Part shown: positions 24,601-33,400 of the stretch, in pieces
How the letters are laid out: each line of letters opens with the position of its first letter
Position numbering within the stretch: the stretch's first letter is position 1
Origin: Trebouxia sp. TZW2008
Lineage: Eukaryota > Chlorophyta > Trebouxiophyceae > Trebouxiales > Trebouxiaceae
Length of the DNA: 64,000 nucleotides
NCBI GenBank assembly: GCA_002118135.1
Contig: BDIU01000049.1
Coordinates: 267,507-331,506, forward strand
Reading direction: 5' to 3'
Position numbers and translations under genes: made by a program
Notes under the pieces: model-generated
What the model was told of the DNA's origin: nothing
The model's input: the letters and a program-made list of their open reading frames with translations, nothing else
Databases searched by the model: none

Positions 24601-25806
24601 CACGTTAGCTGTCATGTCTGAGTTAGCAAGCTCCAGTCTTGCAGAGTTCGTTTTGCTGCCGCCAAGACAGCCTGGTAAACCACCCTTGTCTACTGCTAAG
24701 CATGGTAACGCTGATGCCTGTTTGTCTGCTGATGGCAAGGCTGGTGTCTGCCACAGAGCCGTTTGTTATATCATGATGTACTCAGACAGCGTTTGGTTCC
24801 AATGCTGATGTAAGTCTCTTAGGCTGACATGTTCATGAATGATATGCATGCTATGCTGAGTTGCAGGAGCTCGAGGAAAAGGCACCTATGCAGACCAAGC
24901 AGACATTGAGAATGTGAACCCCCAGACCCTTGTGTACATCGCCTCCATTCCTAATCAAGTACCTGCCACCAGCACTGGTACTGCTGGAGTGCTGTCAAAC
25001 AACACCGCCACAGCCACAGCCGAAGCGCCCGCCTCAGCAGCAGGCACCAGTTTGCCATTTGTATCCAGCCAGGCGCTGTCTCAGGCTCTTTTTGGCGGCA
25101 GCGAAGATCCGTCGAGCTCGAACGGACAAACTTCAGGCACAACGCCGAAGCTGACCAGTCCGTTTGCGGCTGCCAGCGCCGATGATGCTCCGCAGACAGC
25201 CACAACGACCGCAGCCGGTTTGCCTGGTTATAGGTCTGGGCTGAGCAGCAGGCGCTCAAGCACTGAGAGACCTGACATGACGCTGCGGGACTCAGGCAGG
25301 GCTGAGGTCATTGAGGAAGCTTTAATGAGCAGCGTCAGCCCCTTTTCAAGGCCAATGTCATCTGATGATGTCAATCCTGTGATAGCAAGGCTGTCCCAGA
25401 ACAGAGCTGCAGCTGATGCAGGTGAGCACACAGTGCTCTGTGCCAAGAAAGCTTTCGCAATGCTTGTAGTTGATGCATCATTGGCTGGGACTGCTGTTGT
25501 TGATGCTGAGCTCTAACAAATGCATTGCTGCCTGTGTCAGTAGTGATATCATGATGCACTGTTGCCAGTGCATGCTGGCATCAAGATATACTGAGGACAT
25601 CTATCCAGCATGTGCTCTACGTAAGATTTTGAGGTCTGACTTGGGCTGTTGCAGGGCAAGCACAGCATGATGAGATTCAGCCAGCTGAGACAACAGCTGC
25701 AGCCAGGACTTCAGCGAACCAGGCTCCAGTCAAACAAGATGTTGATGATGGTAAAGCACGCTTCACCTGCTGCGGGTTTGGTGGCAAGAAGTCTGGGAAG
25801 AAATAG
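624..25806 (+). CDS. Giant Gln/Ala/Ser-rich repeat protein, many symmetric exons, 5' end uncertain
   Basis: I do not recognise this protein. Exons with usable splice sites and matching phase are 624-707, 1129-1368, about 1778-1954 (weak), 2306-4663, 5152-5526, 5884-6336, 6952-7569, 8133-9653, 10356-11351, 11670-12071, 12264-12923, 13825-14022, about 14309-14698, 15720-16376, 16735-16944, 18305-18397, 18696-19382, 20065-22026, 22486-22637, 22889-23020, 23496-23645, 23969-24188, 24225-24299, about 24380-24453, possibly more near 24.5-24.7 kb, 24867-25421 and 25655-25806. They sum to roughly 13.6 kb, or about 4,500 residues. The stop is TAG at 25804-25806. The product is low-complexity, built from internal repeats of 16-45 residues and Gln/Ala-rich predicted helices. 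One early exon is a Gly/Ala hydrophobic stretch that could span a membrane. The tail ends in two Cys followed by Lys/Gly (CCGFGGKKSGKK), which could be lipidated. Because 624-707 and 1129-1368 already behave as internal exons, the start may lie outside the window. It could also be two adjacent genes. Confidence 0.72.
1154..1315 (+). repeat. 81-bp coding repeat, two copies
   Basis: Two imperfect copies, starting near 1154 and 1235, lie inside exon 1129-1368. They encode a KALSDxASDPPT ... SG(R/K)TAE unit of 27 residues. The copies keep the reading frame, which supports the exon call. Confidence 0.75.
1762..1954 (+). other. Gly/Ala hydrophobic segment, possible exon or alternative start
   Basis: An open frame from the ATG at 1762 encodes MPIQQVIYYRG followed by about 40 residues of almost only Gly, Ala, Val and Leu, then NAVNFPGPDSQ. 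It looks like a glycine-zipper membrane segment. The ATG could begin the protein. Alternatively the segment is an internal exon 1778-1954, entered at AG 1776-1777 and left at a weak GT at 1955, which would keep phase 1 at both ends like its neighbours. The sequence does not decide between these. Confidence 0.4.
3178..3786 (+). repeat. 123-bp (41-residue) coding tandem repeat, five copies
   Basis: Copies start near 3178, 3301, 3424, 3547 and 3667 inside the largest early exon. Each encodes PVLSPGI(Q/A)GSxGYEPA followed by QSTAQQ, GQ(G/A)YSASD and GNAEES. Copies 1, 2, 3 and 5 are very close; copy 4 ends differently (SVSDANPDGNE). High similarity with an intact frame points to recent expansion under coding constraint. 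Confidence 0.9.
3790..4028 (+). repeat. 15-bp and 60-bp nested coding repeats (GQGSS / GTGPQQPQ)
   Basis: A 15-bp unit encoding GQGSS(Q/R) is nested in a 60-bp unit that ends in GTGPQQPQGRGSSQ. There are three 60-bp copies before a switch to ordinary Ser/Gln-rich sequence. The Gly/Arg/Ser/Gln composition resembles intrinsically disordered linkers. Confidence 0.85.
6024..6205 (+). repeat. 66-bp coding repeat, three copies
   Basis: Inside exon 5884-6336 three consecutive copies encode EEAA(S/A)xAAQHESAQPASHGS. The third copy diverges after SAQP. The frame is conserved throughout. Confidence 0.85.
8280..8590 (+). repeat. Long coding repeat, two copies (QFAVGQQQTADAQEFATEHQ type)
   Basis: Two copies of about 160 bp in exon 8133-9653 encode (F/Y)AVGxQQxADAxEFATEHQ, then VNNxAPxSDEAMLAQPL, then a Ser/Asp/Gln-rich spacer. 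Related AMLAQPLTSDSQ-like wording recurs in the next exon (10356-11351), so the two exons share ancestry. Confidence 0.8.
8600..9600 (+). repeat. About 45-residue coding tandem repeat, seven to eight copies
   Basis: Units in the second half of exon 8133-9653 encode (E/K)PSLQSxVAQQQARAVEVPDQQ, then a short SVQRDxSNAQ stretch and an Ala-rich run. Unit length varies slightly, and Ala-rich connectors are lost or gained in multiples of three bases, so the frame never breaks. Confidence 0.88.
10405..11115 (+). repeat. About 45-residue coding tandem repeat, five copies
   Basis: Exon 10356-11351 is built from units reading QHA(V/I)RNxAPxxSxxAYAxPLTS, then a Pro/Ala-rich link and AEHAVPAE-like endings. 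Copies three to five are the most alike. This family is distinct from the 8.6-9.6 kb array but is spliced in the same phase. Confidence 0.85.
11860..16376 (+). repeat. Recurring helical exon module (QQAQQAEREAEQAEQET ... LDSSRQGLEEVRQAL)
   Basis: The same C-terminal exon module appears in exons 11670-12071, 12264-12923, about 14309-14698 and 15720-16376. It has an Ala/Gln/Glu-rich run, then an E(L/S)xxAQQAQxxAxQAEQETLDSS(R/C)QGL core, then (E/G)VRQALQ at the exon end. Sister exons 13825-14022 and 16735-16944 carry a shorter version reading FEAELASAQQAQxEALLAGQN. Heptad-like spacing suggests an alpha-helix or coiled coil. The exon pairs 12264+13825 and 15720+16735 look like one block duplicated. 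Confidence 0.75.
16391..16567 (+). mobile_element. MITE-like dispersed repeat, copy A (intron)
   Basis: This 177-bp element begins AGTAAACTCTCTTTGTAAGG and ends with an imperfect inverted form of it (AAAAGAGTATACTTTAC). Its interior repeats TAAGGAC/GCAAGGAC several times. It sits in the intron after the GC donor at 16377. Relatives occur at 33132-33305 and, inverted, at about 35340-35500. It has no ORF, so it would be non-autonomous. Confidence 0.6.
17735..17800 (+). repeat. Dispersed repeat with GA tract (copy 1)
   Basis: A GAGAGAG tract is followed by TTTACGTGCTTTGGCCAGCC and an AACAAGG(T/C)TGAT segment. The same arrangement is found at 63938-64000, at the end of the window. No function is visible. 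Confidence 0.55.
17936..18110 (+). repeat. About 70-bp intronic tandem repeat, 2.3 copies
   Basis: Units begin (G/A)T(T/G)CAGGGCTGT near 17938, 18003 and 18079, and contain GGTCAGAGCAAACCACT followed by (T/C)CGCTC. It lies in the long intron between exons 16735-16944 and 18305-18397. Confidence 0.7.
18172..18287 (+). repeat. TCTGAC-rich intronic microrepeat
   Basis: About a dozen imperfect TCTGA(C) words with variable spacing lie just upstream of exon 18305-18397. They include a small hairpin, ATGG-TTTGACA-CCAT. This position could influence splicing of the 93-bp exon, but nothing in the sequence proves it. Confidence 0.55.
24110..24715 (+). repeat. Tandem micro-exon array encoding LLPPRQPGKP
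   Basis: Five copies of a short exon-like unit start near 24122, 24225, 24380, 24491 and 24631. Each encodes SSVAEAALLPP(R/K)QPGKPPLP or a close variant. Copy 1 is the end of exon 23969-24188. Copies 1, 2, 4 and 5 end in a GT donor, mostly CATG|GTAA. Copy 3 has ATAAGT where GTAAGT would be expected. Copy 4 is one base short at its acceptor, and copy 5 begins at AAG instead of CAGG. Copies 1-3 fit a phase-1 splice; the rest may be ghost exons. Confidence 0.78.
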
Positions 25807-26301
25807 AGCGAGTACATCTGGTGAATGTAAGATATGTCGAATGTTGACATTTGGTGACAGGCTACTAGGTTGGAGTGACACTGTTTGCATTGCTGCCAAG
25901 CAGTATCGACACTGTTCCTTGCGTGGTTGCGGTGGGAACGATTAGTGAATGTTGAGTACAGATCAAATATTGCTATGTACATGTAGGACAGTAACATAGC
26001 GCATTTGCTCGTCAGTGCAGACTTGATCCATTGCTTATGCAGCCCTTGTCCCAATGTAGCTCACTTGAAATACACAGGCTTATGACTTTAATTCTGGCAT
26101 TCCTGTCACCTGCACAGATTGCTGTTCATACGTTTGGGTTGTCTGAAATTTCAAAGATTACTTAGCAATTTAAGGCTGTTAAGCCCTAGTTTACGGTCTG
26201 CAAAAACAACTCTTAGCCAAGTGATGGCAGCAGGTAGTAGCATAAAAAAGGGTTCTGCAGCATCTGATGTGACCGTTCATGGCCCAGCTACTTGTCCTTT
26301 A
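25807..26301. other. Convergent intergenic region
   Basis: This separates the stop of the giant gene (plus) from the stop of LCMT1 (minus), so it should hold two 3' ends. A TGTAA word, the usual chlorophyte polyadenylation signal, occurs at 25826-25830 but is very close to the stop. I see no gene here. Confidence 0.5.
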
Positions 26302-29300
26302 TCAGTCAGCATTGGGATGGGTCGAGGGATTGGCACAGGGCTTGCCAGTCAACCCAAATTGCCTGAAGGCGCCAGTTGCATCATTCACGCCAACAGTCAC
26401 ACAATAATGCTCCTGCACATACAACATGCATCAGCAACAATGCTGACGCAAAGTCCCACACTGTAGATGACATCGTGCAAACATTTTGCATTCAAGGCAG
26501 GCAGCAAACGAACAAGGATATGCAGGCCGTACGTTTCTGATGGTCACTGTAGTTGCTGTACCATGCTTGAAACACTGCACCTGCATCTGAGTTGTTGATA
26601 CAACTTGCCGCTTTGCAGACATAGACCACACAGGTTTGAGAGACTTGGGTATGCCCTAGTGTTGCATAGACAATTACCTGAATCATGTGCCACTCCTCAA
26701 ACTCATCAAATATTTCCAGACGCTCTATCCTGCACACCACAAGCACGGCTACACACAAAGCTGTGACAAGACTCCAGACTGGACTGTGTCACTGCAAATG
26801 CTTGTCAGCAGATCTGCTGCGTGCAAGAAGCGCATGCAGTGTGCATCAACGCGTACAAACTGGCCATGACATCTGTTTTTAAATTGCCATATCTGCAATG
26901 CATTGACAGCTTGGTGCCTCTCTCGCAGCTACAATCAACTCAGTACATGACCTCAAAGGTCTGAGTGCACAATGCACCAAGCGCTGTGTTCAAACCCACA
27001 GACTGACTCATAAGGTGTCTGCACCTGCGCTTATCTTGTGCATCTAGATGGAACTTGTAGATAGTGTCCAGGTCAGTCGATTCAGCTGCCTCCCATCCAT
27101 TGGTGAGGAAGCGCTGCCTATGAGCTTCCAAGGTCGGGGTTGAGGGCAGACCCTTCAAGGGGCAGCCCCTGCTCTGCATGCCAAGCCCTAGTCTGAAGAA
27201 ATTTCAAGATAAAAAGAACAAGCGGGAAAATGCCTGATTTATGGCATCATGACAGAATTTGCTGTGAGTGGAAGTAGCCAGACATTGCTGCTTTAAAGGC
27301 AGCCCCCTGCTTTGCATGCCAAGCCCTGTTGTCATAAACAAATGCATGCAACAGGCCAGCTACCGTTTCCAGGCAAGGTTGCAGATAATTTGATGCAAAT
27401 GGGCAAAACAGCCCGCCTCATCAGGTGCATGCATGTGCATATCTGTATGAATGTGTGTGATGCGCTTGGCAAAGCTCTAAGTTAGCGAAAGATGGCTGCG
27501 ATACATGTGCATTGCTCCTGCATCTGTGCATGTTACCACTTACTGACACGCATTTGGTGCAGCTGCTGTTTCCTGTCAGCATGCATGCAACCCGACTATT
27601 GCCAACATTGTTCGCTGCTTGCAGAGAATTTTTGAGCATGCCATACGCTGCATAATGCAAATACTTTCTGAGCTTGCAAAAGTCTGTACTGCTACCGCCA
27701 GAATTGTAGGCTCAAGCAACAACTTGCATCATGTAGCGTATTGCATGCTTCAGAAGTCTCTGCAAGCATTTACAGTCTTGCAGCATGATGAGTCATGCCA
27801 GCATAATTGTTCACCTCTAGATTCTTCAGCATCTGCTGCCCAAATGCATCTTCTGGATGTATCTGCAAACCAGCACCCACTGTTGCACAGTCCCACATCA
27901 TCATGCAATTTTGGCCTTGCAAGCAGTTCGTCCATTTGCTAAAGAGTTTGCTAGGCAGGCTATGAGACCCAGCGACTAGATGCGCACAGGCGCAGCCAGC
28001 TGCCTCCACGTAAGTCTGTCAGAAGCTGTCTTGAACCAACTAAACTGGACATGCAAGGCAAACAAGTCCTTGTACGCTTGGAGGGAGTGCTTGTTCTTAT
28101 GATATCACGCTGCATGATGCTTCCAGGCTAAAGGCATGCCACAGGTCACACAGCCACTTCAGACGCTTCTGTAGTGGGATCTGTATAGAGCAAGCTGCTG
28201 CCTGCTGAGCCTGTCCAGCATGTGTTTTGAATCAATGAATCACAGATCACCCTTATGTATAGTGAGCTGTTGCCTGCAAAGCTGGCGGTCGACAATAGTT
28301 TTGTGCATCAGGCAGACTTGTCCTCTTGCACCATGCAAGCACTGGTGTAACGTGCTTGCCAGGTATGATCGCTGCTGGAGAACGAACATCAATCAATTCA
28401 TCAATCCATTTCAATTGATTGATCACAATCAATCGAATTGATAGTCAGGGGTGAGCTCCAGCTGTGACTCGTTTTGGACTTCCTGGCTTGAAAGCACAGG
28501 TGAAAACGCCTGGCAACCGAAGGCAGCTGATTAGAGTTTACCTTACACAAAAGGCAGATGTCCAGCTATGGATATAGTGAATCAAACAAAGAAAATGGTA
28601 GGTTGGCACAGCATCTACCTGCTCATAGACCACACATACAGCAGATGGCAACTGCTGACCCAGGTGCCTTAGTAGCGCAGCACTTTCAGATGGCTCCATG
28701 TAGACCAGCACACATTCTGCCAAGACATATGTTGGAAGTTCTGGCTGGAAGCCTGCACTGTGCAGGGCTTGCTGCAGTGACTTGAGGTCTCTCAGGTCCA
28801 CAGGCAACAGGGAGTAGTTACTTGCCAAGATCTTGCCATCGCCTGTACGTGCACATGACATTCAGGCAGCAACAAGCAGTTGCTTGCCAACATTTTGTTG
28901 TCACCTCTAGGGCAAGGCGATACTGAGGCTGATAAAGAGATACAGGACACTCTCAGCAGCTGAAGCCTCATTGAAGCCATAATGCTGCTGGCGTGGTCAA
29001 GTTTGATCATAAGGTCAGTGAGCGGCATCTGTTGCTCTATCCCATACCGTTGTGAGCGCAATATAGCCTAGCATGCCAGTTTTGTGTGTCAAGTCAATGG
29101 CGGTGTCGTGATGGTTGCTGTCATGTAAGGTGCATAGCAAGCACTGAGCAAGCTGGAGCCTAAGGCACGTGTGAGCAGGTAAGCTGTTGAGACATCACCT
29201 ATAGCTTGTGCATCAAGCTTCTGACCAACAATTCTCTGTAAAGCATCCCTGTTTGCTATGATTGCAGCCTTCTTTCTGGTAACTTCAGGAAAGTCCACCT

Positions 29301-29831
29301 CATAATAGTGGGTGGGAGCAGCACCTTCTGCCTGCCCAACATATGAGGTGAGCATCGGCGACTTGCTTGAGCAGAGGCTATTCCTGGGAACAACAGTCAC
29401 CTGAAGCTGAAACCAGGTGGTGTCAAATCCCGCTCCAAGGCTCAAAATCTGTGTTGACCCTGACTGCTTGCTGTGAGCGATGTCAAGAAACTGCTTGAGG
29501 AGAAGTCGTAGTGCTGCTTGCCTCGAGTAGTATCCTGCGGGAAGTTCACGCTGTTTGGCACATGGGGCTGCAAGTGCGCTGACACGAGCAAAAACAGCGG
29601 ACCTCTGTTGATGAGAGGTGATCTGCGAGATGACTTCCTGACAAAGTGCTGCAAATAGTCGTCGCGGTAATAGCCAAGCTTCACGCAAGATCTGTAACAT
29701 ATACACGCAGTGAAACGCTTTGCAATGCAGCCACCATAAAATGCGTTGTGCCACTAAGCTTACAGTTTACTGATCTGGGCGTCATCATTTGTGCCTTGAA
29801 CTGTTTGATCACTGCCTTTGGCCTTCAGCAT
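26302..29831 (-). CDS. LCMT1: Leucine carboxyl methyltransferase 1 (PP2A methyltransferase)
   Basis: Nine exons join with consistent phases: 29831-29764, 29691-29603, 29534-29401, 29331-29199, 28842-28619, 27862-27815, 27173-27025, 26729-26678 and 26412-26302, giving 335 residues, the normal LCMT1 length. Visible signatures in order are TNDDAQISK near the N-terminus, GYYRDDYLQHFVRK, INRGYYSR, the SAM-binding loop LSLGAGFDTTW, YYEVDFPEVTRKKA, LAECVLVYM, YEQIHPEDAFGQQMLKNLE, SRGCPLKGL and the terminal EHYCV. The family methylates the C-terminal Leu carboxylate of the PP2A catalytic subunit using S-adenosylmethionine, controlling holoenzyme assembly. I chose the ATG at 29831 because it gives the expected short N-terminal extension. 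The gene is followed by the convergent giant gene. A decayed copy of the fifth exon's start lies at about 28861-28920. Confidence 0.95.
27947..28080 (+). repeat. Dispersed intronic repeat (copy 1 of 2)
   Basis: About 130 bp in an LCMT1 intron match 31951-32084 in a MYB3R intron. Shared landmarks are TGCTAGGCA, GCGACTAG, CTGCCTCCA, AAGCTGTCTTGAAC and TGGACATGCAAGGCA. There is no coding potential. The spread suggests a non-autonomous mobile element or a segmental copy. Confidence 0.65.
28861..28925 (-). pseudogene. Ghost copy of LCMT1 exon 5 start
   Basis: On the minus strand a CTAG acceptor is followed by GGTGACAACAAAATG and a stretch encoding GDNKMLASNCLLLPE. It clearly derives from the live exon start GDGKILASNYSLLP at 28842. 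It then runs into unrelated intron and has no donor, so it looks like a partial tandem copy no longer used. Confidence 0.7.
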
Positions 29832-30469
29832 GTCCCAGTCCAAGCTCCCATATATGTACTTGTACAGGCGTCGGTTGACAAGTGGCAGGTCAACTACATC
29901 GCTGGCTGCATCATGCAATTTGCCTGTTGAACGAATCTAGCCTCTCATGTCCCTACACCCCAACCCAACCCCACCCGCGGCGCCCTTTCGGTATGCAGGG
30001 TATCAAGTTGAATCTTTTCAACCCCAGATCAGGGCATGTACACTTCAAGCTCGTTTTGTGCACAAGCTCTGAAGAAAGCTGTTCTCCTTCACAAAAATAT
30101 CCTTGCTGGCAAATCAACTCGCCAATGCAGTGCACAGTTTTACAGGAAGCAGTTACTGTCTTCAGCTAGCAAATGCATCAGACCTACTCAATACAGTCAG
30201 TAACAACCCGCAGTTCTAAAAGGATGACGAGTGCGACAAGAAATGATCAGTCCAGGAACAGGACAGGAGTGCTTGCTTCTCACACACAGTGCTTGATGTC
30301 ATGCATAAAGGGCGTATGAACGAGTGCTAGCATGTTAGGCTATGCGACAAACTTACATCAAGCTATTGCTAAGTGCATGCCTTGACACTAATCATCTCTC
30401 TTGCAGACATTCATTTCAAGCATAGGAGCTCCTGCTACGCTAAGAGCAGAGATCTTTGTAAAGCCAGCA
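29832..30469. other. Intergenic region upstream of LCMT1
   Basis: This lies between the LCMT1 start and the MYB3R stop, both on the minus strand, and should contain the LCMT1 promoter. A C-rich stretch at 29950-29990 (CCCCAACCCAACCCCACCC) is the only compositional feature. No further gene is supported. Confidence 0.4.
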
Positions 30470-33400
30470 TCATCTGCATTCCTTGACCAGATACTGTGAA
30501 GGACTGAGTACTGTCTCTCCGGCACTGGCTTGTTGCACTGCCTGATTGCATGTCTCAGGTCTGCACTCATCATGCTCAGCAACCTTCATGCTGTCTTGTG
30601 GTGAGCTTGGCATGGGTGCAGCATCCGTGACATGCGTCAGGGCTTCAGCTTGAGGCATAGCTGTGTCTGAGCTTGTATTAGTATGTGCATTCTCTTTGCT
30701 GGCTGACAGGGGTTGAGCACAAGCAGCATCAGGCTTGACGCAAGCTTGCGGGGCTTGAACAGCAGTCCCTGTAGAAACAATCGCATGTCTTGCGCTTATG
30801 CTGCTGGCGATAACAGGCACAGCATTCACGCACATGGTGGAATACTGCATGTGGCAGTTCAGGAATATTGCATCATGATATTTAATTGAATGGCATCTCT
30901 GACAATAACTCAAATGCAGTCTTTTGCATTTTCGTCCCTTGCCCAGGACCGGCCTCCAAATATGCACCGCAAAGACACGTTACACATCATCACAAAGCGC
31001 ATGGCAGGCTAGCAAGGTTGCTTTGAGGTAATTTATGCGCACAGAAACAGGCTGTACTTGACTTCAAAAGAACAAGAGAAGTAAAGTCTATGCTGTTAGG
31101 CATCATAGCGGGAGCCTCTGCCGAAATAAGCAGCCTGGGGATTTGAGACCTTGATTGCAAATAATACACTCAAAGCACTGGCAGCACAACTGCACAGCAG
31201 CTGACCTTTGTCAATGGCTGTTGCTGCAGCATACAGGGAGGCCCCTTCAGTGCGCACAGCCTTCATGAGGGCTTCCAGGTCCAGCCCTGCCCCATACTCT
31301 TGCTGAGCCCTTTCTGAAGAGGGGTTTGAAGTGGCAGCAGGCCTAGCATGCCCAGCAGGCAGCAGCTGCTGCTGCTGGGTGAAGTTGGTGATGGATGACA
31401 GCGTGACCGGGGTCATAGCAGCAGCCATGGAGGTGAGGGGGGAGTGGGGTGGGAGGGTCAGAGGGGGGCTGTCTAGCTTCAGTGTAGATGGTTGCCACAG
31501 CTGCATGCGACTGACCCCAGAAAAAGGAATCTGCAACATGGCTGCCATGTGGGCAGATGCAGCTCTGTGTAGCTCTGACTGCTGTGATTGTGCATCAGAG
31601 GCAGCTGCTTGCTCCAGGGTTTGTTCCTGCTGTTGTGCGTGCTCTGTGGTATCAGCAGCAACAGGCTTGGTGTCTGCACCCCTAGGCATTGCATGAGGCT
31701 TGGCAATGGGGTTGGCAAGGGGGTTGGCTTGTAGCTTGAGTGCAGTTGGGTGGGAGGTGGTTTGCCCCTCTGGTTTAGCGCTTTGCTCAGCTTCTGGACC
31801 ACTGCCATGGGGCAGGGCTGTTGGCTGCTGAAGGGGCTGTTGCACTGCTGGCTGAGCACCCTGGCCACTGACCTGTTCATTCATCCATTCATTCAATCAT
31901 TTGTGCATTCAGCCATGCATTCAATCACTTGACTATGCGTTCATTACAAGTGCTTGCTAGGCAAGCTCCAAGACTCGGTGACTAGGTGTTTGCAGGCGCC
32001 ATCAACTGCCTCCATGCAAGTTTGTCACAAGCTGTCTTGAACTGACTGAATTGGACATGCAAGGCAGGCAGACTCCTTGTACAGAAGCTGCTGCCAAGCG
32101 CCACCTTTTGACTGCAAGATTTGGCTGTGAAACACAGATACAATGCAGTGGCAACCTGTTGTACGGCATTGTAGTACTGTCCTGCTTCTGAGCAGCAAGA
32201 TCACAGCCAAGAGACACACATACACTTAAGTGGCAATTGTCTTACGGCATTCTAGCACTGATATTGCTGGGCAACAAGGACGTGGCAAAAGTGTAAAGAT
32301 GCACTGCAAAGGCGACCTGTTATAAAGCCGTGTCTTGCGGCATTGAAGCACTGACCTGTTGCTGAGCAGCAAGCAGGAAGCTCTGCAGGTCTGCTTGCTC
32401 AGTGCTTGGTGGGGAGGCAAACAGCGGCTTCACCAAGCCCTCTAAGCTGGCAGCATCTAGGTTAGCCCCCACTGCAGCCATGAGCTGTCTCTTTATGGAG
32501 TCAGAGGGGTCAAACGGGGAGGGGGGCCCAACCCCATCCATGACGCTGTGGCCAGCAGTAGATGCCCCTGAGGGCTGCTCAGCACCCCCCTGGGGTTGCA
32601 GCCCCAGCCCCAGCCCCCTGCTGTTGGGCTCCACAGGCGTGACAGCATTGCTGCTGCTCTTGCTGGCAGATGTCAGAGGGGGGTGGGGGTCCATACCCCC
32701 CTGGGGATTGGAGTGGGGTCGCCCGGGGTACAACAGTGGGGGGGTGCTATTAACCCCTGCTTGTGGGTTGGGCTGCCATGACTGACTGCTGCCTGGTGTG
32801 TCCTTAGCTGCAGCAGAATTGGCAGGTTCTGAAGTCATACTCCCTGAGTTGTTCAGAGAGTTCTGTGCACCTGGGCTGCCTTCGCTTGAGATCTCTGTTT
32901 TGACAACTGTCAGGAGGGATGTGTCAACCTGCCTGAGGTCCAAAGGCGGGGCTGGGCGCCTGTACTGGTTGCGGCTTGGGCCTGGTTGGTAGTCGTCATC
33001 GTCCTGTTGGTCGCTGAGCTTCTGGCGCTTCTTGGGAGGCTGCTTGAAGAGCGGCGGGGCGGTCTGTGCATAGGGCCCAGACCTGCTCAAATCTGCAACA
33101 CACAACAGGTGATACACTAACTTCTACTTGAAAGTAAATTCTCTTTGTAAGGAAACTCAGTGTAAGGGCATTCTTTATGTAAGGACCCTGCAATTGAGAA
33201 CAGATCACTGCATACCGACTGCATTGGTCCCTGTGAGTAAGGACAGCCCAATGCAAGGACACCTTTCTTGGTGACCAAAGCAGTCGTTACCCAGAGAAGT
33301 CATTGTACTCCAGGTGAGCTCTAAGGGCACACTTGTTTGGATTTACCACCAAGCAAAGTGCAGCGTAACATGACAGGCAGCATCTGCAAACAAGCTATTT

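Noticed and set aside
29089..29754. Single 221-codon minus-strand ORF as an intronless methyltransferase
   Set aside because: Family alignment requires removing a 66-bp intron (29535-29602 area) and a second one at 29332-29400; the uninterrupted ORF breaks the INRGYYSR and FQL...EGAAP junctions.
31096..31206. Taking 31096 as the only MYB3R stop
   Set aside because: A good donor at 31206 and acceptor at 30768 keep the frame and lead to a coding-like 99-codon exon, so 30470 is the preferred end; 31096 is kept as an alternative.
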